Source: Pseudomonadota bacterium
GTDB taxonomy: Bacteria > Desulfobacterota > Desulfarculia > Desulfarculales > JAHJDS01
Assembly (NCBI GenBank): GCA_018812395.1
Contig: JAHJDS010000478.1
Coordinates: 1 to 26,133 of the forward strand
DNA length: 26,133 nucleotides
Direction: 5' to 3'
The position numbers and the translations under genes were made by a program. Below the pieces are notes generated by a model that worked only from the letters and a program-made list of their open reading frames with translations, searched no databases and was not told the origin of the DNA. Shown in pieces: positions 6,401 to 15,138 of this stretch (positions are counted from its first letter, which is position 1; each line of letters starts with the position of its first letter).

Positions 6401-7153
6401 TCAAGCCATGCCGTCGACAAAGGCCCGGACGTTTTTCCCCAGGTCGGGCAGGTAGTAGCCCCCCTCCAGGATGGCGAAGCGCCGGCCGTTGCATTTTTCC
6501 CCGGAAAAATCACGGACCATCTCGCCGATCCGCCCGAAGTCCTCCGTGCTCAGAATACCGCCCCAGTCCCACTCGCCGGTGTCGAATCCGGCCGAGACGC
6601 CAATGATGTCGCTCGGCCCGGCCATGGCCAGTTCCTCGCGAACCTCCTTTAGAAAATCGTCCGGCCGGACCGAATGGGTGTTCACCACCTGGAACTCGGG
6701 CCGCTGGTCCAGGATGTTGGCCGTGCCGTCGCCAAAGTGCAGGTCGATGTCCAGGACCAGGGCCGAGCCGATCAGGCCGTCGGTCAGGAGCCTCAGCAGG
6801 GCCACGGCCATGTTGTTGTAAAAGCAGAAGCCCCAGCGCGAATCCGGCGAGGCGTGGTGGCCGGGCGGGCGGAGCAGGCCGAAGCTCGGCTCGCCTTCGG
6901 CGGCCAGTCGGGCGGCCACGATCGCCGCGCCGGCGGCCAGCCGGGCGGTGCGGTCCAGGAGGTCGTCGCGTCCCACGTGCGACAGGGTCGACGGGGTGTG
7001 GCAGAGCAAGAGGTCATCGTCCGTGGCCAATGGAGGTTCCACGAAATCATAGGTCCCTTCCAGGTGCGACCGGATGGCCTCGATACGGTCCGGACACTCC
7101 ACGGACACGGTCGGGTAGTCATTTAGAAACTCGGGATGATAGACGATCTTCAT
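6401..7153 (-). CDS. Histone deacetylase-fold amidohydrolase
   Basis: This 250-residue protein belongs to the arginase/deacetylase superfamily, which uses zinc to remove acetyl groups from lysines, polyamines or other amines. The active-site histidine pair is in RPPGHHA (95-101), the zinc ligands Asp137 and His139 are in DIDLHFGDG (135-143), SAGFD at 187-191 gives the third carboxylate, and GGYY at 231-234 contains the catalytic tyrosine. It is shorter than usual bacterial members (about 300-370 residues), mostly through trimmed N-terminal and loop regions, yet all catalytic positions are kept. It starts 30 nt downstream of aspT on the same strand and may be its third operon gene. The substrate is unknown. 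Confidence 0.9.
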   Translation of the reverse strand: MKIVYHPEFLNDYPTVSVECPDRIEAIRSHLEGTYDFVEPPLATDDDLLLCHTPSTLSHVGRDDLLDRTARLAAGAAIVAARLAAEGEPSFGLLRPPGHHASPDSRWGFCFYNNMAVALLRLLTDGLIGSALVLDIDLHFGDGTANILDQRPEFQVVNTHSVRPDDFLKEVREELAMAGPSDIIGVSAGFDTGEWDWGGILSTEDFGRIGEMVRDFSGEKCNGRRFAILEGGYYLPDLGKNVRAFVDGMA

Positions 7154-7183
7154 GGCCCTGTCTCCCGCCCCGGAGCGTGGGGC

Positions 7184-8872
7184 TCATAAAATCAGCATGA
7201 TCAGATAGCCCATCAACGTCAGCACCACCGTGGAAATGGCGTAGGGCACCGGGTAGCCCAGGGCCGGCAGGGAACTCATGGCCTCCTCGTTGACCGCCTT
7301 GAGGGAGGCGGTGCTGGTGATGGCGCCGGTGCAGGCCCCCACCGTGAGCACCGGGTTGAGCTTGAGCACGTAGTTGCCCCACAAGAAGGCCAGAAAGGCG
7401 GGCACCAGGGTCACGGCCACGCCCACCAGAAAGACCTGGGGCCCCGAGGTCTTGAGCACCTGGACCACGCTGCCCCCGGCGCTGAGTCCGACCACGGCGA
7501 TGAAAATGGTCAGACCGATGTCCTCGAGCACCGCCCGGGCGCCGCCGGGGATGTTGCCGAAGGTGGGGTGGCGGGAGCGCAGGAAGCTGATGACGATGCC
7601 GCTGATCAAGAGCCCGCCGGCGGAGCCCAGGGTGATGGGCACCCCAAAAACATGAACCGTCACCGAGCCCAGGAGGTAGCCTAGGACCATGCCCACCGAC
7701 AGGGTGAACAGGTCGGTGATGGCCGAGCGGTGCACCGCGTACCCGAGATACTTGGCCAGGCGGTCCACGTGGGCCCGGACCCCGGCCACGATCAGGAGGT
7801 CGCCCTTGTGCAGGGTCAGACCCTCGTGGACCTGCTGCTCCACCCCGGAGCGGATGACGCCCTTGACGTAGCAGCCATAGCCGGCCTCGCGCCCCAGATC
7901 GGTCAGGGTTTTTCGTACTGCCCGCTTGCTGGTCACCAGGATCTCGATGTCCTCGCCAACGAGGTCCAGGACCTCCTTGTCCGGGCGCTCCGGACCGATC
8001 ACCCGCGGCCCCTGGGCCACCTGGTTGATGTGCCCGCTGACCGCCACCAGGTCGCCCGGTTGAAGGATCGTCTCGTCGGTGGGGGCGATGATCTCGGCGC
8101 CCCGCTTGATGCGCTCGACCACCAGACCGCCCGGCAGCCCCTCCTTTAGCTGGCCCAGGGGCTGGCCCGCCAATTGGTCATTGGTCAGCTCGAAGGCCCG
8201 CACGTCCCAGAAGTGGTACTCGGAGAAGTAGTCGCTGTCCGGGTCGAACTGGGGCACCCCCTGGCTCATCTGGGCCTCGAGCTTCTTGGCCTCCTCGGCC
8301 AGGTTGTAGCCGAAGAGGCGGGGCAGCACCTTGAGGAAGATAATCAGGCCCACGGTGCCGAACAGGTAGGTGATGGCGTAGGCCACGGTGATGCTGTTCA
8401 CGGCGGCTTTGGGGCTCACCCCGGCCGGCAGGGCCACGGCGCCGCTGGTCACCGCCTGTTCGGCCGCGCCCAGGGTGGGGGTGTTGGTCATGGCCCCGGC
8501 GATGATGCCCGGCGCGATGCCGGGGGCCAGTTCCAGCCAGGCCGCCAGGACCCAGGTTATCCCGAATCCCGCCAGGCAGGCCACCAGGGCCAAGGTGATC
8601 AGCTTGAGCCCGTCCTTTTTCATGCCGTCGAAGAACTGGGGCCCCACCCGGAGGCCCACGGCGTAGATGAAGATGCCGAAGCCGATGCTCTTGACCAGGG
8701 GCGAGACCTCGAACTTGACCAGTCCGATGACCAGCCCCACGATCAGGGCCCCGGCGGTGGTGCCCAGGCTGAACCAGCCCAACTTGATCCGCCCCAGCAA
8801 GTAGCCCAGGGCGATGACCAGAAACAGCAAAACGGTCTCGTTCTGCCGCAGAAAATCGACGATCTCGCTCAT
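7184..8872 (-). CDS. aspT: Aspartate:alanine antiporter family transporter (AspT/YidE type)
   Basis: The 562-residue protein has the AAE-transporter layout: an N-terminal block of about five membrane helices (residues 1-170), a large cytoplasmic part with two TrkA-C (RCK_C) domains (about 200-365), and a second membrane block (about 380-560). AspT exchanges aspartate for alanine; the exchange is electrogenic and, with aspartate decarboxylation inside, generates a proton motive force. The neighbouring aspD gene strongly supports this specificity over that of the uncharacterised YidE/YbjL relatives. I chose the ATG at 8872, which gives MSEIVDFLRQNETV and has an AAGAGGGGG site upstream. An in-frame ATG at 8998 would add 42 unconserved residues. 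Confidence 0.9.
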   Translation of the reverse strand: MSEIVDFLRQNETVLLFLVIALGYLLGRIKLGWFSLGTTAGALIVGLVIGLVKFEVSPLVKSIGFGIFIYAVGLRVGPQFFDGMKKDGLKLITLALVACLAGFGITWVLAAWLELAPGIAPGIIAGAMTNTPTLGAAEQAVTSGAVALPAGVSPKAAVNSITVAYAITYLFGTVGLIIFLKVLPRLFGYNLAEEAKKLEAQMSQGVPQFDPDSDYFSEYHFWDVRAFELTNDQLAGQPLGQLKEGLPGGLVVERIKRGAEIIAPTDETILQPGDLVAVSGHINQVAQGPRVIGPERPDKEVLDLVGEDIEILVTSKRAVRKTLTDLGREAGYGCYVKGVIRSGVEQQVHEGLTLHKGDLLIVAGVRAHVDRLAKYLGYAVHRSAITDLFTLSVGMVLGYLLGSVTVHVFGVPITLGSAGGLLISGIVISFLRSRHPTFGNIPGGARAVLEDIGLTIFIAVVGLSAGGSVVQVLKTSGPQVFLVGVAVTLVPAFLAFLWGNYVLKLNPVLTVGACTGAITSTASLKAVNEEAMSSLPALGYPVPYAISTVVLTLMGYLIMLIL

Positions 8873-9042
8873 CACCGCCCCCTCTTGCGCTAGGGTTGCG
8901 TTCTCGTTTTTTGCAGTACGCTCGACGGGAGCAGTTCTTGCCGATTCGGCCCACCAATGTTCTGTTCTATGGACAAGTTGACCGCGCCGAACCGCCAAGA
9001 ACGTCGCATTGCCACCGTAACCTTAAATTAGGGGACGAAACA

Positions 9043-10644
9043 CTAGCCCGCGGCCGGCCACGGGTGGTGGTACTCGTCGAGCAGGCTCACGATCTGACGG
9101 CCGATCTCGGGGTAGGCCTCGTCGGGCAGGTTGGCCAGCGAGACCCGCACCGACCAGTCCGGGGCGTCGAAGCCCGCCCCGGGCAGCAGCACCACCTGGC
9201 GCTCCTGGGCCAGGCGGAGCACGAAGTCCACCGGCTCGAACTCGGCCACCAGCCAGTCGGCGAATTCCCGGCCGTATTTGGCCCGGCCCATCTCCAGCAC
9301 GTCGATGGTGGTGTAGTAGTGGGCGTCGTTGGGATTGGGGGTGTAGCCGAGGCCCAGGGCCTGGTAGAGATCGTCGAATCGTTTACCGACTACCCGCTGG
9401 GCGGTTTGCTTGTAGCGGTCTTCGGTGTCCATCAACCCCTGCAGGGCGAACAACGCCATCTGCGCCTGCTGGGGGGTGGACAGCCCGGCGGTGTGATTGA
9501 GGGCCACGCTGCGGCTGTCGGCCACCATCCGGTCGATGAGCCCCAGGTGGGCGGCGTCCAGGGTCACGCTGCCGTAACGCTTGACCAGGGCCTCTTGGTC
9601 GGCCCGGGGCAGGGCGGCGATTTTTTGGTCAAACACTTTGTCCTGGTGGATGGCGATCACCCCCAGCCGCCAGCCGGTGCAGCCGAAGTATTTCGAGAAG
9701 GAATAGACGCAAATGGTGTTGTGGGGCGCGGCCTGCATCAGGGAGTGAAAGCCGTTCACAAAGGTGCCGTAGACGTCGTCGGTCAGGATGATCAGGTCTT
9801 GGCGCTTGTCCTCGATGAGACGGGCCAGGTAATCGAGGCTGCTCCGCTGCATGGCCGAGGACCCGGGGTTGCTGGGGTTGACCAGGAAGAAGGCCTTGAC
9901 CGCCGGGTCGGCCAGCTTGTCCAGCTCGGCGGAAGAGGTCTGCCAGTCGTTGTGCTCGTCGCCCCTGACCTCGACCTCGATCAGCTCGTAGTCGTTGAGG
10001 TGGGGTATCTCCAGATAGGGCGTGAAGATGGGGGTGCCCAGGGCGATCTTGTCGCCCTTGTGCAAGAGCTTGTTCTCGCTCAGGCTGTTGAAGATGTAGC
10101 ACATGGCCGCCGTGCCGCCCTCGGTGGCGAACAGGTCAAACCGCCCCTCCGGCGGCCGGCCGGCGCACATCTCCTGGATCAGGTAGTGGTGGATCACCTT
10201 CTCGATTTGTTCCAGGATTCGATCCGGGCTGGGGTAGTGGCTGCCGATGATCGCGCCGGCCATCTCGGCCAGGAAGGCCTCCGTGTCGAGGTCCAGTTCG
10301 TCTTTGACGTAGGCCAGGCAGTCGTTCAGGAAGGCCAGGCCGGGGTCGGTCGGCTCCTGGTCACGGAAAACCTGGAAGCGGGCCAACATCCCCTCGCGGG
10401 ACACGTGGCCCCCCATGCCCGGTTCATGGAAGGTGCGCCGGGACTCGCTGACGGCGAAACGGCCCAGGGCGAAATAGGCCTGGCGGGGGGCGATGGCCGT
10501 CCAGTTGGGGTTGCCTCGGCCGGCGTTGAGCATCGTCCGCTCGTGCTCTTCTTGGGCCAGCCTTATCAGCCGGTCCTTGAGTTGAAAGGGGCTGAGCCTC
10601 TCGAGCTTGCGTTCCCGGGCCCTGAGTTTCTTGTCGCCGGCCAT
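9043..10644 (-). CDS. aspD: Aspartate 4-decarboxylase (bifunctional aspartate aminotransferase)
   Basis: AspD is a PLP enzyme that converts L-aspartate to L-alanine plus CO2 and also has transaminase activity. The 533-residue length matches the family (about 530-545), longer than ordinary aminotransferases. Visible landmarks are the family-specific NAGRGNPNW at residues 40-48, NPSNPG at 256-261, the PLP-contacting LTDDVY at 287-292, and the PLP lysine Lys318 in YSFSKYFGCTGWRLG with Arg326 for substrate carboxylate binding. The start is ATG with GGAGG 7 nt upstream. aspT follows after 170 nt on the same strand. The pair would form a decarboxylation/antiport cycle that consumes an internal proton per turnover. 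Confidence 0.95.
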   Translation of the reverse strand: MAGDKKLRARERKLERLSPFQLKDRLIRLAQEEHERTMLNAGRGNPNWTAIAPRQAYFALGRFAVSESRRTFHEPGMGGHVSREGMLARFQVFRDQEPTDPGLAFLNDCLAYVKDELDLDTEAFLAEMAGAIIGSHYPSPDRILEQIEKVIHHYLIQEMCAGRPPEGRFDLFATEGGTAAMCYIFNSLSENKLLHKGDKIALGTPIFTPYLEIPHLNDYELIEVEVRGDEHNDWQTSSAELDKLADPAVKAFFLVNPSNPGSSAMQRSSLDYLARLIEDKRQDLIILTDDVYGTFVNGFHSLMQAAPHNTICVYSFSKYFGCTGWRLGVIAIHQDKVFDQKIAALPRADQEALVKRYGSVTLDAAHLGLIDRMVADSRSVALNHTAGLSTPQQAQMALFALQGLMDTEDRYKQTAQRVVGKRFDDLYQALGLGYTPNPNDAHYYTTIDVLEMGRAKYGREFADWLVAEFEPVDFVLRLAQERQVVLLPGAGFDAPDWSVRVSLANLPDEAYPEIGRQIVSLLDEYHHPWPAAG

Positions 10645-10776
10645 TTACGCCTCCGGGGTGATCAGGATGATAAGCGGCCGGTCCGCGGCAACCCCTGCCC
10701 GCCCCGGCGCCGAGCCGATCCGGCGACGTAACAGCGGGCGGGATGGCCATGATTCGGCTTGATTGATTACCCTATT

Positions 10777-10804
10777 TTTTTATCATCATCAACCGCCGGG
10801 TCAA
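10777..10804 (-). promoter_or_regulatory. Candidate promoter upstream of aspD
   Basis: On the minus strand TTGACC (10799-10804) and TAAAAA (10777-10782) are 16 bp apart and lie about 130 nt before the aspD start. The intervening leader is GC-rich. The support is limited to box similarity. Confidence 0.3.
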
Positions 10805-10847
10805 AGGCCTTTTCGCCTGAAACGTACACGGCCCATCACCATGACGT

Positions 10848-11615
10848 CTAGACCAGCCGCGTCACCCCCTTGGCCACCGACGGATAATCCTCGGCCAGAC
10901 GTCGATCGTGGCCGGGAAAGAGCAGGTCCAAGGAGGCGGCCCGGTCCCGGAGCTTGTCGTAGGTCCGGAGCAGGGCCACCTGGTCCACCACCAGGGAGCT
11001 GGGCCAGTCCTGGGAAAAATTCTCGAACACGTGGCCGCTGTCCGAGCCCAGGACGGCCCGGCCCCGCTCGGTCTCGATGGCCACGGCCTGCAATCCCGGA
11101 CTGTGACCCGGGGCCAGGAGGCACTCCACGCCCGGGGCCACCTCGGCGTCGCCTTCGAGGAACACCAGGCGGCCGGCGGCCTCGAGCCCGACCAGGGCCT
11201 CCCGGGTGGCTTGGTCCAGGAAGAACTGGAACACGGGCCGACCGGCCATGGGGTTTTTCGTCCAGAAGTCGTACTCCGAGCGCTGGACAAAAAAGCGGGC
11301 CTCGGGAAAGAGGCCCACCCCCCCGGCGTGGTCAAAGTGGAGGTGGGTCAGGATCACCAGTTCCACCTGGTCCGCCTGGATCCCGAGGCGGGTCAGCATC
11401 TCGGCCGGATGGTCGTAGTCGGGCACCCCTCGGGCCGCGGCCTGGGCCGGCGAGAGCCCGGTGTCGACCACCACCGGCCGGGGTCCGCCGGTCAGGCACC
11501 AAAGGTAGTAGTTGCGCTGGGCGGTCTTGTCCCAGTCCCGCTGCCACATCAAAAAGGCCCCGGACGAGGAAACCGGGCCGCCGTACTTGAGGGCGTGAAT
11601 CTGATAGGTCGGCAC
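10848..11615 (-). CDS. Metallo-beta-lactamase fold hydrolase (AHL-lactonase-like)
   Basis: This 255-residue protein is a metallo-beta-lactamase superfamily hydrolase closest in layout to N-acyl-homoserine lactonases (AiiA-like). The binuclear zinc site is complete: THLHFDHAGG at 90-99 (His91, His93, Asp95, His96), His171 in PGHSPG, Asp192 in GSDSGH and His236 in FPGHD. The N-terminal VVVDTGLS loop is also typical. It has no signal peptide, so it is cytoplasmic. It is the last gene of the ubiD operon, 75 nt after the CoA ligase. In this setting it more probably opens a lactone or hydrolyses a thioester or ester intermediate of the catabolic pathway than quenches quorum signals; this is inference. 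Confidence 0.88.
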   Translation of the reverse strand: MPTYQIHALKYGGPVSSSGAFLMWQRDWDKTAQRNYYLWCLTGGPRPVVVDTGLSPAQAAARGVPDYDHPAEMLTRLGIQADQVELVILTHLHFDHAGGVGLFPEARFFVQRSEYDFWTKNPMAGRPVFQFFLDQATREALVGLEAAGRLVFLEGDAEVAPGVECLLAPGHSPGLQAVAIETERGRAVLGSDSGHVFENFSQDWPSSLVVDQVALLRTYDKLRDRAASLDLLFPGHDRRLAEDYPSVAKGVTRLV

Positions 11616-11690
11616 TGGTCATCTCCCGGGTGTGAGCGGCGTGGTTGTGTTCGGGACCGGTCGCGGCCGCCGTTCGCCGTGGGCCAGGGG

Positions 11691-13058
11691 TCAGGATTTG
11701 GCCTTGCGGAGATCCAAGAACCGCCGGGCCTTTCCCGGGTAGCGGGGCAGGGCCCCCAGGGGATGGACCTCGATGGCGTATCCGAGATTGGTCTTGAGCC
11801 GGAGTTCATCCCGGAGGCGGGTCTTGACCCGTTCACTCTCCGCGCCGGGTCGCAATTCGATTTTAAGGGTGATCCGGTCCGCGTCGTCGATCCGTTCGAC
11901 CACCACCTGGTACTCGTCCCCCAGTTGGTCGAAACTCCTGACCACCGCCTCGACGGCCGCCGGAGAGAGGAGGACCCCCTTGACCTTGGTGATGTCGTCG
12001 GCCCGGCCCTGGACGCCGCCCTTGATCAGCTTGAACGTCCGGCCGCAGGAACAGGGCTTGTCGGCCCACTCGATGATGTCCTGGGAATCGAACCGGATGC
12101 AGGGCTGGGCATAGCGGTCGAAGGTGGAGACGATCATCTTCCCCGGTCGGCCCGGCTCGGCGATCGGCTCGCCGGTAAGCACGTCCTCGATCTCGACCAG
12201 GAACAGGGCCTCGTTGACGTGCAGGCCACCGGGCTGATCGGCGCACTCAAAGCCCCAGGCCCCGATCTCCGTGGCCCCGGCGTGATCGAAGACCTTGGCC
12301 CCCCAGGCCTCTTCCAGCCGCTTCTTGGTGGAGGGGATAGACGCCCCCGGCTCACCGGCGCAGGTGATCTTGTCGATGGCAAGCTTCGCGGGATCGATCC
12401 CCATTTTGTCCCGGGCCACCCGGGCCATGTGGAGAAGATACGTCGGCGTGCCCATCATCGCCGTGCACCTCAACTCCTGGATCTTGAGGATCCGGGCCTC
12501 GGTGTCCAGCACCCCGCCGGGGACCACCTCGCAGCCGATCTTCTCGGCGGCGTAATGTCCGGTCCAGAAGGCGATGAAGATGTTGTAGCCAAAGGGCAGA
12601 AAGACCCGGTCCGGGGGCCGGTACCCTTGGGCCCACAGGATGAAGGCCCAGGCCTCGGCCTGCCATTCCCAGTCGGGCCACGAGTCGGCCTGGAACAGCG
12701 GCCGGCCGGTGGTCCCCGAGGTCTGGTGAAACTCGACCACCTCCTCGGGCGGCAGGCAGAGCAATTGCCCGAAGGGGAACGGTCCCTCGGCCTGGGCCGA
12801 CCGGAAGAGGGCCTTGTCCGTCCGGGGCACCCGGGCCACGTCCTCGAGGGTCTGGACGTCTCCCGGCTCCAGTCCGGCCCGTCGGTATAGTTCCCGGTAA
12901 AAGGGGGAGCGCTCGTAGGCCCAGTCTAGAAGCCGCTGAAACTTCAGTAATTGGAGCCGTCTCAGCCGCGAGCGGTCCAAGGTCTCCAGCCAGGGATTCC
13001 AGTACGGGCTTTCCGGGTTCAAGGTCAACCCTCCGCCGGCCGGTTTTTTGGCGGCCAT
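11691..13058 (-). CDS. Phenylacetate-CoA ligase-like (PaaK family) adenylate-forming enzyme
   Basis: The 455-residue protein is a PaaK-family acid:CoA ligase, which activates a carboxylic acid through an acyl-AMP intermediate. The ATP-binding P-loop is HQTSGTTGRP at residues 111-120. The middle motif is HAGATEIGAWGFEC, and the adenylate-binding/hinge region includes RFDSQDI and the metal-ligand-like CSCGRTFKLIKGGVQGRADD. A C-terminal lysine in YPGKARR is in the expected catalytic place. The length fits PaaK proteins (about 430-460). It starts 3 nt before the Tm-1-like gene's end and is firmly within the ubiD operon. The substrate is likely an aromatic or short acid produced or consumed by UbiD, but cannot be specified; phenylacetate itself is not implied. 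Confidence 0.9.
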   Translation of the reverse strand: MAAKKPAGGGLTLNPESPYWNPWLETLDRSRLRRLQLLKFQRLLDWAYERSPFYRELYRRAGLEPGDVQTLEDVARVPRTDKALFRSAQAEGPFPFGQLLCLPPEEVVEFHQTSGTTGRPLFQADSWPDWEWQAEAWAFILWAQGYRPPDRVFLPFGYNIFIAFWTGHYAAEKIGCEVVPGGVLDTEARILKIQELRCTAMMGTPTYLLHMARVARDKMGIDPAKLAIDKITCAGEPGASIPSTKKRLEEAWGAKVFDHAGATEIGAWGFECADQPGGLHVNEALFLVEIEDVLTGEPIAEPGRPGKMIVSTFDRYAQPCIRFDSQDIIEWADKPCSCGRTFKLIKGGVQGRADDITKVKGVLLSPAAVEAVVRSFDQLGDEYQVVVERIDDADRITLKIELRPGAESERVKTRLRDELRLKTNLGYAIEVHPLGALPRYPGKARRFLDLRKAKS

Positions 13059-13061
13059 GTC

Positions 13062-14270
13062 TCAGCCCACCATCCGCCGGAAGGCCTCAAAAATTTTCCG
13101 GGCAAAGGCCCGGTCATTGATGTCCAGGTCGAACTCGTGGACTGGAATGCGCGGCTCGAGATGACGCTTCAGGGACCGGAGCAGGGCCTGATCGGCCTCG
13201 GGATCGAAAAAGGGTTTTTCGGGGCGGCCCACCGAGGACAGGCCCCGGGCCGGCCACAGGACGGTCACCGGCCCCTGGGAACGGTTCAGCTTTTGGGCCA
13301 GCGTCCGGCCCAGCAACCGGTTGTCGCGCTGGTTGGTCCGGACAATGGTCGCCTGGGGGTTGTGGGGGTGGATCCGGCGGCGGCGCAGCCGGCCGGGTAC
13401 GGTCTCGGGACCGAGGAAATTGATGAAGTCGGCCGAGCCGGGGACGACGACCTGGGGCGTCCCTTTGGCCCCGGCGGCCTCGAGACGATGCGGCCCGGCC
13501 GAGGCCAGCCCGCCCAACAACTCGTTGCCGATCTCGTTGACCGCCAGCTCGATCACCCCGGCCACATCGGACGCGGCCACGAAATGCTCGAGGGCCTCGC
13601 CGCCGGTGCCGATCGAATGGAAGACCAGCACCTCGTAGCCGGCATTTTGCAGCATCACCTTGACCGCCAGCCCGCAGTCGGTGATGGTCCCGTTCATGCT
13701 CATCACCACCAGCGGCTTGTCCTCATGGGTCAAGGGCGGCGCGAGCAACATGCCGACCATGGCCCCGGCCGCGTTTTTCAGGACCTGTCTGGTCAGCCGG
13801 TTGATGCCGGCCAGGTCGGCCACCGACGGCAGGACCAGCACGTCCTTCGAGCCGACGAACGGCCGGATACCGGCCTGGCTGGCCTTGGTCGAGACCAACA
13901 GCTTGGGCAGTCCCAGGGGCAGGGCCTTGAGGGTGGGCGCGACCATGGTCGAGCCCTGTCCCCCGCCGATGGCCAGCAGGCCGTGGATTCGGCCCGAAGC
14001 CACCAGACCCAGGACGATCTTCTTCAGACCGGCGGCCATGACCGGCTGGGCGAAATCCTCCTCGCCCCGCGATTTCAGTTCATCCAGGCCGACGCCGCCT
14101 CGCCGGGCCACCCGGCGGTTGGACACGTCCGCCTTGAGAGCGGGGCGGCCCAGGACCCCGATGTCGATGACCATGACCTGGAGTCCCGCGGCCGCGACCA
14201 GGTCGCGCAAAAAGGCGATCTCGTCGCCCTTGGTGTCCAACGTCCCGACCAGGGCCAGCGTCTTGGTCAC
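13062..14270 (-). CDS. Tm-1-like ATP-binding protein (UPF0261)
   Basis: The 402-residue protein matches the UPF0261/Tm-1-like family from its first residues (KTLALVGTLDTKGDEIAFLRD) to its end. The central GGGQGSTMVAPTLKALPLGLPKLLVSTKA is the recognisable family core. The N-terminal half of the plant Tm-1 antiviral protein has this fold and binds ATP; the bacterial proteins have no established reaction. In many genomes they sit next to catabolic or TIM-barrel genes, as here between iclR and a CoA ligase. The gaps are 15 nt upstream and 3 nt downstream, so it is co-transcribed. It may contribute a kinase-like or hydrolase step in the pathway, but this is not demonstrable from sequence. Confidence 0.92.
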   Translation of the reverse strand: MTKTLALVGTLDTKGDEIAFLRDLVAAAGLQVMVIDIGVLGRPALKADVSNRRVARRGGVGLDELKSRGEEDFAQPVMAAGLKKIVLGLVASGRIHGLLAIGGGQGSTMVAPTLKALPLGLPKLLVSTKASQAGIRPFVGSKDVLVLPSVADLAGINRLTRQVLKNAAGAMVGMLLAPPLTHEDKPLVVMSMNGTITDCGLAVKVMLQNAGYEVLVFHSIGTGGEALEHFVAASDVAGVIELAVNEIGNELLGGLASAGPHRLEAAGAKGTPQVVVPGSADFINFLGPETVPGRLRRRRIHPHNPQATIVRTNQRDNRLLGRTLAQKLNRSQGPVTVLWPARGLSSVGRPEKPFFDPEADQALLRSLKRHLEPRIPVHEFDLDINDRAFARKIFEAFRRMVG

Positions 14271-14285
14271 CGGTCCCCCCTTGGC

Positions 14286-15083
14286 CTATTGACCGTTGTA
14301 GCCCAAATCACGGCTGATTGCCTCGGCGGCGCTCCTGACGGCGTCTACCACCCGGGCGAAGGTCGCCCGGGTATGTTGAGCCTGCAACACGGCCGAGCCC
14401 AGGGCGGCCCGGACCTGGCCGGTGTAGTCCCTGATCGGCGCCGCCACGCCGATGATGCCTTCCACCGCCTCCCCCTCCTCGACGACGTGGCCCTGCAGGG
14501 CGATGCGGGCCAGCCGCTGCCTGAAGGCCGCCGGGTCAATGACGGTGGCCGGGGTCACCGGCTCGAGCGGGTACTTGGCCAACAGCGCCGTGACCTCGTC
14601 GGGCGGCAGCCAGGCCATCAGGACCATCCCCAGCATGCCGTAGTGCGGGGCCCGATTCCAGCCGATATCGGACACGATCCGGACCGCGCCCTGGCCCTCC
14701 CGTCGGTCCAGATACACCAGCCGGCCGTCAATCAAGGCCCCCAACAATACCGTGGAAGAGGTGTCCTGCTGGAGACGGCTCATGTGCCGGGCGGCGGCTC
14801 GGCGCAGCGAAAAGGACGAAAAGACCACGCCGCCCAGTTCGAATAACCTCAGCCCCAGCGTGTAACGAGCCGACTCGGGATCGATCTTGAGATAGCCCCG
14901 GTCCTCGAGGTTGGCGGCCAGCCTAAGGGCGGTCGTCTTGTTGAGTCCCGTGATCCGGACCAGGTCGGCCAGGGACAACTGCCGGTGGTCGAAGTCAAAG
15001 CAGTCCAGGATGTCCAGGGCCCGCTGGACCGCCTGGACGTTGTACCTGGTTCTGTCCGAGGGACGCGTCTTTCCCATGACCAT
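14286..15083 (-). CDS. IclR-family transcriptional regulator
   Basis: This 265-residue protein has an N-terminal winged helix (about residues 14-75; LSLADLVRITGLNKTTALRLAANLEDRGYL) and a C-terminal IclR effector domain (about 90-260), with the typical late GIIGVAAPIRDYTGQVRAALG. IclR proteins bind small carboxylic acids and repress or activate catabolic genes through palindromic sites. Unusually for the family it lies inside the operon it probably controls, second after ubiD, and not divergent from it. A perfect GTGAAA-N5-TTTCAC repeat just upstream of ubiD is the natural candidate site and would also make this gene autoregulated. ATG codons at 15083 and 15077 are both possible starts. Confidence 0.93.
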   Translation of the reverse strand: MVMGKTRPSDRTRYNVQAVQRALDILDCFDFDHRQLSLADLVRITGLNKTTALRLAANLEDRGYLKIDPESARYTLGLRLFELGGVVFSSFSLRRAAARHMSRLQQDTSSTVLLGALIDGRLVYLDRREGQGAVRIVSDIGWNRAPHYGMLGMVLMAWLPPDEVTALLAKYPLEPVTPATVIDPAAFRQRLARIALQGHVVEEGEAVEGIIGVAAPIRDYTGQVRAALGSAVLQAQHTRATFARVVDAVRSAAEAISRDLGYNGQ

Positions 15084-15138
15084 ATCCCGGACCAGGGTTA
15101 CCGTGGCCGGCGCCGGGCGGGCCGGACCGGGATCGACG

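Noticed and set aside
6381..6404. TTGAAAA...TTTTCAA inverted repeat as terminator of the deacetylase-like gene
   Set aside because: The stem is AT-only with a 10-nt loop, overlaps the stop codon and has no T tract, so it is too weak to call.
8896..14846. Long plus-strand open frames (8896-10731, 10908-12890, 12951-14846)
   Set aside because: They mirror aspD, the MBL/PaaK-like genes and the Tm-1/iclR genes in antisense. Their low-complexity Gly/His/Asp/Gln content is characteristic of shadow frames.
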